NCBI GenBank assembly: GCA_004282745.1
Contig: SHMT01000010.1
Coordinates: forward strand, 62,001 to 126,000
Source: Candidatus Scalindua sp. SCAELEC01
GTDB lineage: Bacteria; Planctomycetota; Brocadiia; Brocadiales; Scalinduaceae
Length of the DNA: 64,000 bases
Direction: 5' to 3'
In this document: piece by piece, positions 10,235-19,602 of the stretch
How positions within the stretch are numbered: position 1 is the stretch's first letter
Layout of the letters: each line of letters starts with the position of its first letter
Position numbers and translations under genes: made by a program
Notes under the pieces: generated by a model
What the model was told of the DNA's origin: nothing
The model's input: only the letters and a program-made list of their open reading frames with translations
The model's database searches: none

Positions 10235-12148
10235 TCATGAAATAATTTCTTCCTTTATTGCGTCGTCCTTCTCGCCATCGTCTTTCCTCTTTTCCTCTTT
10301 GATGTCAAGCAGTTCCAGAATTTGATACCCTTCCAGTACCTCAACTTCTTCCAGCTTTTTGGCAAGACGCTCAAGTTTATGCCTATTCTCTTCAATTAAG
10401 GTCTTCGATTTATTGTAAGACTCTTTTATGATCTTGGTCACTTCCTCATCAATCTCAATCGCAGTTTTCTCACTATACTCCTTTTCCTGAACAAGATCAT
10501 GTCCAAGAAAAACGTTCCCTTGCTGCCGACCAAATGTTTGTGGACCAAGTACCGAGCTCATCCCAAACTTACAAACAAAGTTTCTGGTTAGTTTTGTAGC
10601 CCTTTCCAAATCATTTTGAGAACCGGTAGATAACTCGTTAAATATAACGTCCTCTGCTGCACGCCCGGCAAGAAGTACGCATAAAGTATTTAATATTTCT
10701 GATTCCCTTGTTAAATATTTGTCTTCTGTCGGTAACTGCAATGTATACCCAAGCGCAGCGGCCCCTCTTGCTATGATCGATACCTTATGAACTGGATCAG
10801 AATGTGGCAAAAGTGCTGCAACCAATGTATGTCCAGACTCATGATACGCTACAATACTTTTCTCTTCATCGCTTATTACCCTGCTTTTCCTTTCGGGTCC
10901 AGCAACAACTCTTTCGATTGCCTCCTCAAGCTCTCCCATCTCAACAAAATTTTTGTCACGGCGTGCGGCTAGTAACGCTGCCTCATTGATAACGTTGGCA
11001 AGATCGGCACCGGAGAAACCGGGAGTACGTTTTGCTATCACCTTCAGATCTCCATTGGGAGATACCTTGACATCTTTTACGTGCACCTTTAAGATCGCCT
11101 CTCTTCCAAGCAAATCAGGTCTGTCAACAGTAACTTGTCTATCAAATCTCCCCGGACGTAGCAAGGCACTATCCAAGACATCAGGCCTGTTCGTCGCTGC
11201 AATGATAATGACCCCTTTTTGCGAAGAAAAACCATCCATCTCTGCTAAAAGCTGATTTAATGTCTGCTCGCGCTCGTCGTGACCACCTCCCAGACCTGCT
11301 CCCCTTTGCCTCCCAACACTATCAAGTTCATCAATAAATACGATGCAAGGGGCCTTTTGTTTCGCCTGTTCAAACATATCGCGTACCCTGGCAGCCCCCA
11401 TACCGACAAACATTTCAACAAAATCAGATCCACTTATTGAGAAAAATGGCACCCCGGATTCACCCGCAACCGCCTTTGCTAACAGCGTCTTTCCCGTCCC
11501 TGGAGGCCCAATAAGCAGGACCCCTTTCGGTATTTTAGCACCAAGCTTTTGGAATTTTTGTGGAAATTTCAGAAAATCGATAACCTCCTTCAACTCCTCT
11601 TTTGCTTCATCACAGCCCGCAACATCGGCAAAGGTCATTTTCTTTACATCTTGCTCTGCATAAAGCTTTATCTTCGCTTTTCCAAAAGACATAAAAGGGG
11701 CGCCCATCCCTCCAATTTTTTTAGAAATAAAGAACCATGCTAATGCAATAATAGCAAACGGGAAGATCCACCACACAATCATGCTTTTAAAAAATGTATT
11801 TTCAATCTCACCCTTAAACTGAACATTCTGACTTTTTAGCACATCAACCAGTTTCGGATCGTGAACGGGAACGGTAACAAAGGCAATGGGGAGGTCCTTG
11901 TCAGATGAAGAGTCTTTAAAGTGCCCTCTGATAACCCTCTCACCAATCGAACAATCAACGATATTGCCTTCACTCAAGTAATCTCTAAAGAGACTGTAGG
12001 GAATTTCGTTAGCTTTCGGAGACATAAAAATCTGTATTACATATAACACAACTAAAAAGAGAAATAGATAGCCAATTGAGAAAGTGGTCTTCCTCGATTT
12101 TAGTTTTTTACTCTTTTTCTTTTCAGGATTTTTGTCAGTTTTTTTCAT
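10235..12148 (-). CDS. ftsH: ATP-dependent zinc metalloprotease FtsH
   Basis: This membrane-anchored AAA+ protease degrades misassembled membrane proteins and regulatory substrates. It has two transmembrane helices (residues ~24-42 and ~122-141) flanking a periplasmic domain, Walker A GPPGTGKT (214-221), Walker [10 protein letters not shown], the arginine-finger region, and zinc motif HESGH (436-440). The length (637) is normal and the basic N-terminus is lysine-rich. It is convergent with yebC with a 46-bp gap. A strong promoter lies just upstream. Confidence 0.97.
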   Translation of the reverse strand: MKKTDKNPEKKKSKKLKSRKTTFSIGYLFLFLVVLYVIQIFMSPKANEIPYSLFRDYLSEGNIVDCSIGERVIRGHFKDSSSDKDLPIAFVTVPVHDPKLVDVLKSQNVQFKGEIENTFFKSMIVWWIFPFAIIALAWFFISKKIGGMGAPFMSFGKAKIKLYAEQDVKKMTFADVAGCDEAKEELKEVIDFLKFPQKFQKLGAKIPKGVLLIGPPGTGKTLLAKAVAGESGVPFFSISGSDFVEMFVGMGAARVRDMFEQAKQKAPCIVFIDELDSVGRQRGAGLGGGHDEREQTLNQLLAEMDGFSSQKGVIIIAATNRPDVLDSALLRPGRFDRQVTVDRPDLLGREAILKVHVKDVKVSPNGDLKVIAKRTPGFSGADLANVINEAALLAARRDKNFVEMGELEEAIERVVAGPERKSRVISDEEKSIVAYHESGHTLVAALLPHSDPVHKVSIIARGAAALGYTLQLPTEDKYLTRESEILNTLCVLLAGRAAEDVIFNELSTGSQNDLERATKLTRNFVCKFGMSSVLGPQTFGRQQGNVFLGHDLVQEKEYSEKTAIEIDEEVTKIIKESYNKSKTLIEENRHKLERLAKKLEEVEVLEGYQILELLDIKEEKRKDDGEKDDAIKEEIIS

Positions 12149-12189
12149 GACGTATAGGGGGTTTTACTAGAATTTAAAAACGATAAGTC

Positions 12190-12217
12190 ATTATATGATA
12201 ATTTATTACAATGTCAA
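12190..12217 (-). promoter_or_regulatory. Strong sigma70-type promoter for ftsH
   Basis: On the minus strand, perfect TTGACA (12217-12212) and perfect TATAAT (12195-12190) are separated by 16 bp. The predicted transcript would start ~35-40 nt before the ftsH ATG. Confidence 0.75.
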
Positions 12218-12287
12218 AATAAATAAATAGCTGTGATTACTTATTGACAAAATTTAAGGTCTCCGCTAGAATCACTTCCGTTATATA

Positions 12288-12432
12288 GTGCCTGAACGAA
12301 AACCCTGTGTTTGAATGAAAAGTGCCTAGGTACAAGGCGCGTAATAATTTCGCAACCGGAACGTACAATTGTACTTGAGGATTGCGAAATTATTGCAGCA
12401 ACGCAGTAGATGGGTAGTTTACGTTCAAACAC
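12288..12432 (+). repeat. Family A repeat, copy A2 (145 bp, flanked by TATATA direct repeats)
   Basis: It runs from GTGCCTGAACG to CGTTCAAACAC. The left arm's outer segment is duplicated (GAACGAAAACCCTGTG then GTTTGAATGAAAA). It is immediately flanked by TATATA on both sides (12282-12287 and 12433-12438), a 6-bp target-site duplication. It lies between ftsH and tRNA-Pro. Confidence 0.9.
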
Positions 12433-12517
12433 TATATAATAGATAGGTACTACCTATATTTTTACTCCTCACATTAGTGTGATTGCAATCAATTTCGTTA
12501 GTTCGAAATATAAGATC

Positions 12518-12593
12518 CGGGGCGTAGCGCAGCTTGGTTTAGCGCACTTGGATGGGGTCCAAGAGGTCGCTGGTTCGAATCCAGTCGCCCCGA
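12518..12593 (+). tRNA. tRNA-Pro (anticodon GGG)
   Basis: This is a complete cloverleaf: acceptor CGGGGCG/CGCCCCG with discriminator A, D-arm GCGC..GCGC, anticodon stem CTTGG/CCAAG with loop ATGGGGT (anticodon GGG at 12554-12556), and T-arm GCTGG-TTCGAAT-CCAGT. CCA is not encoded. It is read on the plus strand. Confidence 0.96.
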
Positions 12594-12743
12594 TCAAACT
12601 TAAAAATGGGTTAAGTCATTTGCGAGAGGTATCCATATCTCTCCTCTTTCCTCAATTGTCTTCAGATTCTAAAACCGTCACACTATCCCTCAAAACAGGA
12701 ATCCGGAAAATTTCTTATAATTCAACATTTGCTTAGCGATTTG

Positions 12744-13289
12744 TTAGACATCCGGTTTGTTTTTAGGGTCTACATCCTTGGCTATCTTGGAGATAAAATT
12801 CGGGACCAAGCCCTCCAAAAAGCCGGCGATGAAATCCCATATGATAGATTTGGCCATATCGGTATTCGTAGCCGGCCTGGCCTGATCGGCGAACTCCCGG
12901 AAAGTCGTAAAAACATGATCTCCGGAGGCGAAGGCTGGGAATAGCGATCCCTGTACAAACCCTGACATGAAGATAGCATACAAAACAATTGCAAAGACCC
13001 CACCAACGAAAGGTGAGAGATAAATCTGGATAGCAATCAGTCTTCCGGTCATCGCATTCGACTCCAGGACCTTGGACACTGATAGCATCTGCATCCTCCG
13101 AAAACTATTAACTACCCCTCCCACCGTGCCAGCAACAAAGATCAGCGTAGTCCACGGGATCAGACCATATTTGGCGAGAAAGGCGCTTGTCATCATGGCA
13201 CAGACGACCAGAACAATCGCTATGGCAATATGAATCGCCGGATCGGAATCCACTTGAGGTTTCTTTCCTAAAGCAGTGGGAGTCTTCAT
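12744..13289 (-). CDS. Small multi-spanning membrane protein of unknown function
   Basis: The start at 13289 (MKTPTALGKK) is chosen because AGGAGG lies 5-6 nt upstream; the frame extends 13 codons further without such a site. In 181 residues there are three hydrophobic segments (HIAIAIVLVVCAMMTSAFL, LIPWTTLIFVAGTVGGVV, SPFVGGVFAIVLYAIFMSG), probably transmembrane helices, and an amphipathic C-terminal end. I recognise no family. The gene is somewhat richer in G+C than its neighbours. It stands alone on the minus strand after the tRNA. Confidence 0.65.
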   Translation of the reverse strand: MKTPTALGKKPQVDSDPAIHIAIAIVLVVCAMMTSAFLAKYGLIPWTTLIFVAGTVGGVVNSFRRMQMLSVSKVLESNAMTGRLIAIQIYLSPFVGGVFAIVLYAIFMSGFVQGSLFPAFASGDHVFTTFREFADQARPATNTDMAKSIIWDFIAGFLEGLVPNFISKIAKDVDPKNKPDV

Positions 13290-13376
13290 ATATCCTCCTA
13301 ACATGAAGGTGACTAATACTTGTAGCAAGCCACTACATATTCCTTATTTGTAATCCATACTTTTATAGAGAGATAT

Positions 13377-14090
13377 CTATTTTTTACGCTTTGGTTTCTC
13401 TATAAGGTGAGGATATTGTTCTTTTATTTGTGCGAGCAGTTCTGGTGCTAATTCTGCATCGTACAGTGTAGCAACCTTGGAAAGTTGCTCAATGGTTACG
13501 TGTGTAGCACCCACAAGGACAGCGCCCTCAAGATATGCATCCCCAAGATATGCATTTTGTAGATTGGCTATCTGAAGATCAGCACCCTGAAGATCGGCGA
13601 ACCGAAGATTTGCATACTGAAGATTTGCCCCTTCAAGATTGGTTTCCTGAAGATTGGCAAACTCAAGGTTGGCACCAAAAAGGGTGGCACGCGAAAGGTC
13701 GGCATTTGAAAGATCCGCTCCCTCAAGATTGGCTCCCTCAAGATCGGTACCCGCTAGACTGGTCTCGCTAAGATCTACACTCTTTAGTGTACCTTTCCAG
13801 TTTTCAACAGTTTCTTTCATCAGATCTACCACTCCTTCATATCTCTTCTTTTTAAAAAGAGAGCGATAGATCGTGAGAGGATTTATGATATTCGGTTTGT
13901 ATGGACATTCCATCTGTTGAATGGTCTCTATTCTGCGGAAAGCAATCCCCTTTATCATTGAATCAGGACCAGTTAATTGTAGATAAATTGTGTTTACTCT
14001 GTTTTCAATAATATCAACTTTCTGAGAAGGTAAAAGAATTTCTGTTTGTTCGTCAACGATTGCTGAAAACGTGTCCACAATAAGAGACAA
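13377..14090 (-). CDS. Pentapeptide-repeat protein
   Basis: Residues ~105-205 are uninterrupted A(D/N)Lxx pentapeptides (GANLEGADLSNADLSRATLF and onward), which fold as a right-handed quadrilateral beta-helix. The first ~100 residues (with IYRSLFKKKRYEGVVDLMKE) are not repetitive and resemble no domain I can name. The last ~30 residues include QLSKVATLYDAELAPELL, a segment often found capping such helices. There is no signal peptide, so it is probably cytoplasmic. Its function is unknown; known relatives include gyrase-protecting and scaffold proteins. Confidence 0.8.
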   Translation of the reverse strand: MSLIVDTFSAIVDEQTEILLPSQKVDIIENRVNTIYLQLTGPDSMIKGIAFRRIETIQQMECPYKPNIINPLTIYRSLFKKKRYEGVVDLMKETVENWKGTLKSVDLSETSLAGTDLEGANLEGADLSNADLSRATLFGANLEFANLQETNLEGANLQYANLRFADLQGADLQIANLQNAYLGDAYLEGAVLVGATHVTIEQLSKVATLYDAELAPELLAQIKEQYPHLIEKPKRKK

Positions 14091-14295
14091 ACGTAAATGA
14101 GTATGGATGTGTTGTTTAGAGAGAAATAATTGAGCACTAGGGAAAAACAGGTGATGATTAAAGTAAACACTTCACCTTGTGCAACAATTTAGATTCGAGC
14201 AAAATTGATTTTATTTTCCTGCATAAGCGCTTAAAGGATAGGAGTTACAAACTTTCTTCTCCCACTGCCACATCTGGCATGTGAATTGTTAACTA

Positions 14296-14440
14296 GTGTC
14301 TGAACGAAAACCCTGTGTTTGAGTGAAAAGTGCCCAGGTACAAGGCGCGTAACAATTTCGTAACCGGAACGTACAATTGTACTTGAGGATTTCGAAATTG
14401 TTGCAGTAACGTAGTAGATGGGTAGTTTTCGTTCAAACAC
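14296..14440 (+). repeat. Family A repeat, copy A3 (145 bp, flanked by TAACTA direct repeats)
   Basis: It has the same plan as A2: GTGTCTGAACG at the left, CGTTCAAACAC at the right. It is bracketed by TAACTA at 14290-14295 and 14441-14446, a perfect 6-bp target-site duplication. Confidence 0.9.
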
Positions 14441-14470
14441 TAACTATACATCGTCCTGAAATGTTAACAG

Positions 14471-14504
14471 ATACCCATTGCAAAATGATTCTTGAAATGG
14501 GTAT
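14471..14504. repeat. Short palindrome resembling the ends of family C
   Basis: ATACCCATTGCAAAATG and ..GAAATGGGTAT pair across 34 bp. The left part matches the left end of the family C elements at 20266 and 22834, so this may be an end-to-end deletion derivative. Confidence 0.45.
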
Positions 14505-14539
14505 AGCATCCATCATATTTTATATTCAGATATTTACCC

Positions 14540-14842
14540 ATGATAACGAACCCTGACTGGAATACACCGAAAGAGGAACACTGTTTTCATCAAATATCTC
14601 AGGATTGCATGTTAGAATTAGCCGGTTGTGTAGAGTGTTTCGATAAAGGGCTTATAGACGATCATATGTTAAGCTTTATGTGTAAGCAAATACTCTCCGT
14701 AGAAATTAATGATCCTGATTTCCTTGCCTTCTCGTTACAAAATATTCATGAGCTTCTACCGCATGTTACTTCTGGTGATTCAACAATTAGAATTTACAAG
14801 GATGTGAATGGAGACACATGGTTTGGTGTAGGCAATACATGA
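14540..14842 (+). CDS. Hypothetical 100-residue acidic protein
   Basis: It is an open frame with its own ATG. The composition looks protein-like (acidic, with five Cys, several His, and ELLPHVTSGDSTIRIYKDVNGDTWFGV at the end in two pieces). There is no signal peptide, no transmembrane helix and no recognised domain. It lies between repeat A3 and the LamG gene, with no strong ribosome-binding site. I keep it because codon use and the folded-looking C-terminus resemble a real gene, but it could be chance. Confidence 0.45.
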   Translation: MITNPDWNTPKEEHCFHQISQDCMLELAGCVECFDKGLIDDHMLSFMCKQILSVEINDPDFLAFSLQNIHELLPHVTSGDSTIRIYKDVNGDTWFGVGNT

Positions 14843-14988
14843 AACTACACGTTGCACTTGTCACACAACGGCTGGCATAGCGAATTCATCGCGCTCCAAC
14901 GTTTCTTTATGTCAACACTGAGTCCATAGTTGAACGAAAACTTCTTTCTAATGAAATCAAGGTAGACAGGAAGAGTGAACACTCGCAT

Positions 14989-15807
14989 TCACTCTTCACT
15001 TCCATTTCTTCTATTGAAACCGGAAAAAGTAGCCCCTTTGCATTGACCCTCAGAATTTACGAGGTAAATGTCACTGATTTTTTGATCAGAAATAGCCCTG
15101 TTACATATTTGAATTTCGTCAATAATTCCATCAAAGAAATCAAAGCTAACACCGGTTTCTTTCCGTCGAGCACCAATCACTAAATGAACAGCTAACGTAT
15201 CACCTGGAAAACCAGAAAAGGGTTCAGCAGCAATAACCTCACCATCGAAATATAAAGCATGGGAATCCCCTTCCCGTACGTATGCGTAATGATGGAATTC
15301 ACTATCTGTTACTGGAAAACCTTTAAGATATACGCCTGAACCATCGCTTCGTTCAAATCCTGCAATCAAATAATTGTTTAGGTCAAAACTCATGGTAAGT
15401 GTTGTCGGTACTCCTATCCCATCAGAACCTTCCAAACCTTTGTACATTAACTGTTGATTATCCCCAAAAGAGTTTCTCATCGCCCAGAAATCTATGGTTA
15501 AATCACCAATGATATTCAAATTGGCACTTGCAGGGATCTTAACCCAGCCATCTATTCCATCAAAGCTGAAAGCATCACCAACAAGACCGGGAGTAATAAA
15601 CACGCCATCCTTCAGAAATCCATCGTTTCCGGCCTCAATATCAAACGCTATGGATTCTGACACTGCATCACCATCCCACCAGCTAACAATCCCTTCTGGT
15701 GGCTGGAGACAGAACTGAGCAGAGAGATAATGGGGAGAACAAAAGGTTATGAAGGAGACAATGACAAACCAGTATAGCTGTGGGCTATATTTTTTTTTCA
15801 GTTTCAC
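14989..15807 (-). CDS. Secreted LamG / concanavalin A-like domain protein
   Basis: It has an N-terminal signal peptide (YWFVIVSFITFCSPHYLSAQ, residues ~12-31). The mature part is one LamG-type jelly roll: VSWWDGD, DAFSFDGIDGWVKIP, LTIDFWAM, HHYAYVREGDSHALYFDG and FFDGIIDEIQICNRAIS, the classic start-to-end signature of the Laminin_G_3 family. Such domains bind carbohydrate or protein ligands at the cell surface. It stands alone with no neighbours in the same direction. The function is inferred from the fold only. Confidence 0.85.
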   Translation of the reverse strand: MKLKKKYSPQLYWFVIVSFITFCSPHYLSAQFCLQPPEGIVSWWDGDAVSESIAFDIEAGNDGFLKDGVFITPGLVGDAFSFDGIDGWVKIPASANLNIIGDLTIDFWAMRNSFGDNQQLMYKGLEGSDGIGVPTTLTMSFDLNNYLIAGFERSDGSGVYLKGFPVTDSEFHHYAYVREGDSHALYFDGEVIAAEPFSGFPGDTLAVHLVIGARRKETGVSFDFFDGIIDEIQICNRAISDQKISDIYLVNSEGQCKGATFSGFNRRNGSEE

Positions 15808-15872
15808 TATTTACTCCTTTAAATGTAATATCTTATCAAACAAGACAAAAATGTATCGAATGCGACAAGTAA

Positions 15873-16002
15873 GTGGTTGGACATAAACGACACAGATAGA
15901 ATTCCCAGAACAATTTCGAACTGAAACGTACGAGCACGTACATGCTTGAGAACTACAGAATCATAATAACAGCGGAGTGGATGGTCGCTTTCGTCCACCC
16001 AC
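15873..16002 (+). repeat. Family A repeat, copy A4 (diverged 130 bp variant)
   Basis: It starts GTGGTTGGAC and ends GTCCACCCAC. The internal arms are diverged from other copies but alignable (AATTTCGAACTGAAACGTACG; CTTGAGAACTACAGAATC). It is the same length as A1, in the same orientation, with no flanking duplication. Confidence 0.65.
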
Positions 16003-16547
16003 TCAATAGGTAAAGTCCCTTCCACTGAAAGAGATACTCTTCATAGAACAACTTTCATACCATTTTTTATTTAAAAATAAAAATTGTGTAAGCATATTAT
16101 ATAGAACATTTTATAGAATATTTTCAACTGAAAACGCCTTGATACAATGGGTACCTGTGTAAACAAAATCTGACAAACGCACCAACTTCCTCCTATTTTG
16201 AAGTATGCCCATTGAAAAAAAGTTTTTCAAGTTTCAGTATTTGAGCTTGTTTAAAACGTAATATTTCGATTGAGAAAAATGCAAAGTCCATGTGAAAGAT
16301 GATTCTGGAAGCCGTAAATCTCTTCTTAATAGATTTAACTACGGAATCGACAAAGTGGCAGGTAAAAAATGCTTCTCTTTTACTCCCAATTGATAGGAAA
16401 TTTGAGGTTCAAAAATATGACATTCAGACGATAATTAATCAGAAATAGTTTGAGGATAGGGGAAACTGTCTATTATTCGATCGAATTGAGTGGTCTGCGT
16501 CGATTAAGGATTCAGAAAAAAACTGATAGAGGAGGGGTATTCTGTTC
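16003..16547. other. Gene-free interval with decayed family C element
   Basis: I see no gene in this 545-bp interval. Bases ~16205-16315 (GCCCATTG .. CGATTGAGAAAA .. CATGTGAAA .. TTCTGGAAGCC) are a degenerate copy of the family C element found intact at 20266 and 22834. GAGGAGGGG at 16531-16539 is the ribosome-binding site for the next gene. Confidence 0.5.
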
Positions 16548-16733
16548 ATGACTGACACAATCACCATTAATGGCGTAGCAAAGAAATTGGGCATACATCC
16601 AACCACCATTAAGAGATGGGAGGTAAGGGGAAAGGTGAAGAAGGCAAAAAGAGATAAAAATGGTTGGAGGGTTTATGGTGAAACCGAAGTTGAAGAGTTA
16701 TTGGCGTACCATCTCGTCAAATCGCATTTATGA
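16548..16733 (+). CDS. Small MerR/excisionase-type helix-turn-helix protein
   Basis: The 61-residue protein consists of a single winged HTH: ITINGVAKKLGIHPTTIKRW, then a basic wing (KVKKAKRDKNGWRVYGETEVEELL split by a Lys-rich turn). This matches MerR N-terminal or excisionase (HTH_17) DNA-binding domains. There is no effector domain. The strong GAGGAGG ribosome-binding site supports expression. It overlaps the convergent amidotransferase gene by 17 bp. It may be an orphan regulator or a relic of a mobile element; the target is unknown. Confidence 0.75.
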   Translation: MTDTITINGVAKKLGIHPTTIKRWEVRGKVKKAKRDKNGWRVYGETEVEELLAYHLVKSHL

Positions 16734-17427
16734 GTTTCAAGAAATTAGAAGCAAATATTCTTGCATGCTTCCGGTAATTATCAGCCTTTAATCTTGAATC
16801 GGAAACTATTTTCTCAGGATCGACGAAGCCTTTCAGTGAGTCAATTTCTTCCCTATATGCATCGATCCATTGTTGAATCATTTCGTCGGTAACCTCAATG
16901 TGAAACTGCAGTCCATAGACATTGCCGTCTGCCCTGAAGGCCTGGTTCGGGCAAAGAGTCGATCCGGCGAGTCTTGTAGCCTTGTCCGGGATCTCAAATG
17001 TATCGCCATGCCACTGGAAGACGTCAAATGTTACCGGGAAACCCTGAAAGAGAGGATCCGGCAATACCTCTCTATCCAGTGATACGGTAAACCAACCTAT
17101 CTCCTTTACCGGGTTCTGCGTTACCTTGGCCCCTTTTGCCTTTGCAATTAATTGAGCGCCTAAGCAAAAACCCAAAGTAGGTAGCCCCTTTTGAAAGACC
17201 TCTTTCAAAAAGATGTCCTCTTTCCGTAAGAAGGGGTATTTATCCTCTTCGTATACGTTCATTGGTCCACCAAGCACAATGGCACCAGAAACGCCCTCAA
17301 GAGATTTTGGCAATGGTTCCCCGGCGGAAACATCAATAATCTTGCAAGGAACACCTTTCTCATACAGAAATTCGCCGATGGTACCAGGCCCTTCAATATC
17401 TATGTGTTTAATTATTATGACCGTCAT
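16717..17427 (-). CDS. Class I glutamine amidotransferase (GMP synthase-like, stand-alone)
   Basis: The 236-residue GATase1 domain has nucleophile Cys88 in LGFCLGAQLIA, and the His/Glu of the triad in LQFHIEVT (~residue 176-178). The family releases ammonia from glutamine for a partner or acts on gamma-glutamyl compounds; no synthetase partner domain is fused or adjacent, so the substrate is unknown. Its ATG overlaps the end of thiC by 20 bp, so it is translationally coupled as the last gene of a four-gene operon. Confidence 0.88.
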   Translation of the reverse strand: MTVIIIKHIDIEGPGTIGEFLYEKGVPCKIIDVSAGEPLPKSLEGVSGAIVLGGPMNVYEEDKYPFLRKEDIFLKEVFQKGLPTLGFCLGAQLIAKAKGAKVTQNPVKEIGWFTVSLDREVLPDPLFQGFPVTFDVFQWHGDTFEIPDKATRLAGSTLCPNQAFRADGNVYGLQFHIEVTDEMIQQWIDAYREEIDSLKGFVDPEKIVSDSRLKADNYRKHARIFASNFLKLINAI

Positions 17428-18691
17428 CAGCTACCTTAAAAACACAGAACTCCGCACACATTGAGCACACCTCTTCATTCTGTGGAATACCTCTTTTTCT
17501 AATTTTCTTTGCTAAAGGTGGATCAATACACGTAGAAAATTGACCTTCCCAATCGCGTTTTCTTCGTAATTGAGACATCGTTTTGTCCCATTCCCACGCA
17601 GATTTTAACCCCTTCGCTATATCTGCAGCATGGGCGGCAATTCGCGTCGCCATAACCCCATCATGTACATCATCAGGTTGTGGCAGGCTTAAATGTTCAG
17701 TCGGAGTAACGTAACACAAAAAATCTGCCCCAGCGGATGCTGCAATAGCCCCTCCAATTGCAGAGGTAATATGGTCGTATCCAGGAGCTATATCTGTCAC
17801 TATGGGTCCAAGGACATAAAACGGCGCCCCCTTACAAAGCTCTTTTTGTAATTGAACTTGAGACTGGATCTGATTGAGTGGTACATGTCCAGGCCCTTCA
17901 ACAATTACTTGAACATTCGCCTCTTGTGCCCGTTGTGTAAGCTCTGCCAACACGTTCAATTCATAAATCTGAGCCCTGTCACAGGCATCGGCCAGGGCAC
18001 CCGGCCTCAACGCATCACCCAAACTGATTGTTACATCATACTCATACGCAATCGATAAAATCTCGTCGTACAGTTCATAGAGAGGGTTCTCCTTTTTATG
18101 AAACGACATCCAGTCAACCAAAAATGACCCACCCCTGCTTACGACACCACATATTCTCTTGTCGTTTGCCAGATGCTTGAGGACACCCTGCGTTACACCA
18201 CAATGAACAGTAATATAATCTATCCCATCTTCACAATGGCAACGTACTGCATCAAGCATGCTCGCAGCAGTCATGTCCCTTGTAGAGTGTTTGCTCTTTA
18301 CGACATCGACAACCGCTTCATATATTGGAACACTGCCCATCGTTATTGAACAGTTTTCCATTATCTCCTTCCTGACGGTTCGGAGGTTACCACCGGTACT
18401 CAGGTCCATAATAGTATCTGCCTGCGCACCTTCTGCAGCACGCAGCTTATCTAGCTCCTCCTGTAATCCATGATAGTCGACCGAGGTACCGATATTGGCA
18501 TTCACCTTTGTCCTAAGTCCCTTACCAACGCCACAAACTTTTTCGGCCTTTCGTTTTTTGTTAAAAGGGATTACCGCTTTTCCTTCGGCAATGTTTGCTC
18601 GTAACACCTCGACATCGCAGTCTTCTATTTGCGCAACACGTCGCATCTCAGGCGTTATGTTATTTAGTCTTGCTTCTTTTATTTGCGTCAT
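17408..18691 (-). CDS. thiC: Phosphomethylpyrimidine synthase ThiC
   Basis: This radical SAM enzyme converts aminoimidazole ribotide to HMP-phosphate, the pyrimidine half of thiamine. At 427 aa it is the short form lacking the N-terminal extension. It has NANIGTS, MDLSTGGNL, VEGPGHVPL and the C-terminal CSMCAEFC cluster motif (CxxCxxxxC), which binds the 4Fe-4S cluster. Its start overlaps the pseudouridine synthase gene by 32 bp, so there is no room for a TPP riboswitch directly in front. No other thi gene is in the window. Confidence 0.97.
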   Translation of the reverse strand: MTQIKEARLNNITPEMRRVAQIEDCDVEVLRANIAEGKAVIPFNKKRKAEKVCGVGKGLRTKVNANIGTSVDYHGLQEELDKLRAAEGAQADTIMDLSTGGNLRTVRKEIMENCSITMGSVPIYEAVVDVVKSKHSTRDMTAASMLDAVRCHCEDGIDYITVHCGVTQGVLKHLANDKRICGVVSRGGSFLVDWMSFHKKENPLYELYDEILSIAYEYDVTISLGDALRPGALADACDRAQIYELNVLAELTQRAQEANVQVIVEGPGHVPLNQIQSQVQLQKELCKGAPFYVLGPIVTDIAPGYDHITSAIGGAIAASAGADFLCYVTPTEHLSLPQPDDVHDGVMATRIAAHAADIAKGLKSAWEWDKTMSQLRRKRDWEGQFSTCIDPPLAKKIRKRGIPQNEEVCSMCAEFCVFKVADDGHNN

Positions 18692-19565
18692 TTCTTCTTT
18701 TCCCCAATCTATTTGGCATCTTTGAAAGATGGCTTCGACGGGTTTTGATAAGACCCTTTTTCCCGTCTCTCTGTTTTGGTTTGTGAGGAGTCCGTATTTT
18801 ACACGAAGTAGCCTGCATGTATAAGCGCTTAATCTCAGAAACGAGGAGAGGTCTGTACTTTCCCGACTTGAGTGATGACTCAGCCCTTAAATGGCCTATC
18901 TTTACTCTCTTCAACGAAATTACGTTGTGGCCGGTCTTGGCAAGTATCCGCCTAATTTCCCTATTTTTCCCCTCTCTTAGCACTATCTCAAGGGTACTTG
19001 TTCTGTACCGTCTATGGATCACTTTGACACTTGATGGTACCATCTTACCATCAGAAAACCACATTCCCTGCCTGAGGGTCTCCAAAGTATCGTCCCGTAT
19101 TCGGCCCTTGACCTCTGCCATGTAGCGTTTCTCAATCCCATATCTTGGGTGCGAGAGCAGGTTTGCCAGCTCCCCATCATTTGTCAACAAGATAAGGCCC
19201 TCGCTCTCTTTGTCCAACCTCCCTATGGTATAAATCCTTTGATCTACGCTCCGTAACAAATCTATCACCCTAAACCCCCGAGAAGCGTCGTCATTCGTAC
19301 ACACATATCCCCTCGGTTTGTTCAGAAGGTAATACACTTTTTTCTGTTTTTTTATGGGCTCACCATCGCAAAATATCTTGCAGGTATCGGGATTCACAAC
19401 TTGACCCATCTCGACAACACACCTACCATCAATTGTCACACGTCCGGCCTGGATCAAGGCTTCGCAAGTACGTCTCGAACCTAAGCCAGCCTCTGCAAGT
19501 ATTTTGTGAAGCCTTTCCCCCTGCTTCACTGCAACCTTTTCTTTATTGCTCTTTACCATGATCAT
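18660..19565 (-). CDS. rluB: RsuA/RluB-family rRNA pseudouridine synthase
   Basis: It has an S4 RNA-binding domain at residues ~17-75 (RLHKILAEAGLGSRRTCE) and then the catalytic domain with Asp118 in TIGRLDKESEGLILLTNDGE, and KEGKNREIRRI-like REGKNREIRRIL. The C-terminal ~50 residues are a Lys/Arg-rich tail. RluB modifies 23S rRNA U2605 and RsuA modifies 16S U516; the extended basic tail favours an RluB type, but this is not decisive. The start ATG at 19565 has an alternative 6 bp downstream. It overlaps thiC by 32 bp. Confidence 0.9.
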   Translation of the reverse strand: MIMVKSNKEKVAVKQGERLHKILAEAGLGSRRTCEALIQAGRVTIDGRCVVEMGQVVNPDTCKIFCDGEPIKKQKKVYYLLNKPRGYVCTNDDASRGFRVIDLLRSVDQRIYTIGRLDKESEGLILLTNDGELANLLSHPRYGIEKRYMAEVKGRIRDDTLETLRQGMWFSDGKMVPSSVKVIHRRYRTSTLEIVLREGKNREIRRILAKTGHNVISLKRVKIGHLRAESSLKSGKYRPLLVSEIKRLYMQATSCKIRTPHKPKQRDGKKGLIKTRRSHLSKMPNRLGKRRNDANKRSKTK

Positions 19566-19602
19566 GCAATGTAATTTTTAAAGAACCTCAATATCTATCT
19601 GT

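Noticed and set aside
12241-12432. Open frames of ~60-100 residues on the minus strand (also 14231-14440, 29379-29690, 30423-30611, 39510-39695, 44551-44754) that look like a conserved protein family
   Set aside because: They are all translations of the family A repeat, which is palindromic and shows end sequences and target duplications. The similarity among them is due to the repeat DNA.
13535-13869. Plus-strand repetitive frames in the pentapeptide gene
   Set aside because: Antisense shadows of the tandem pentapeptide codons.
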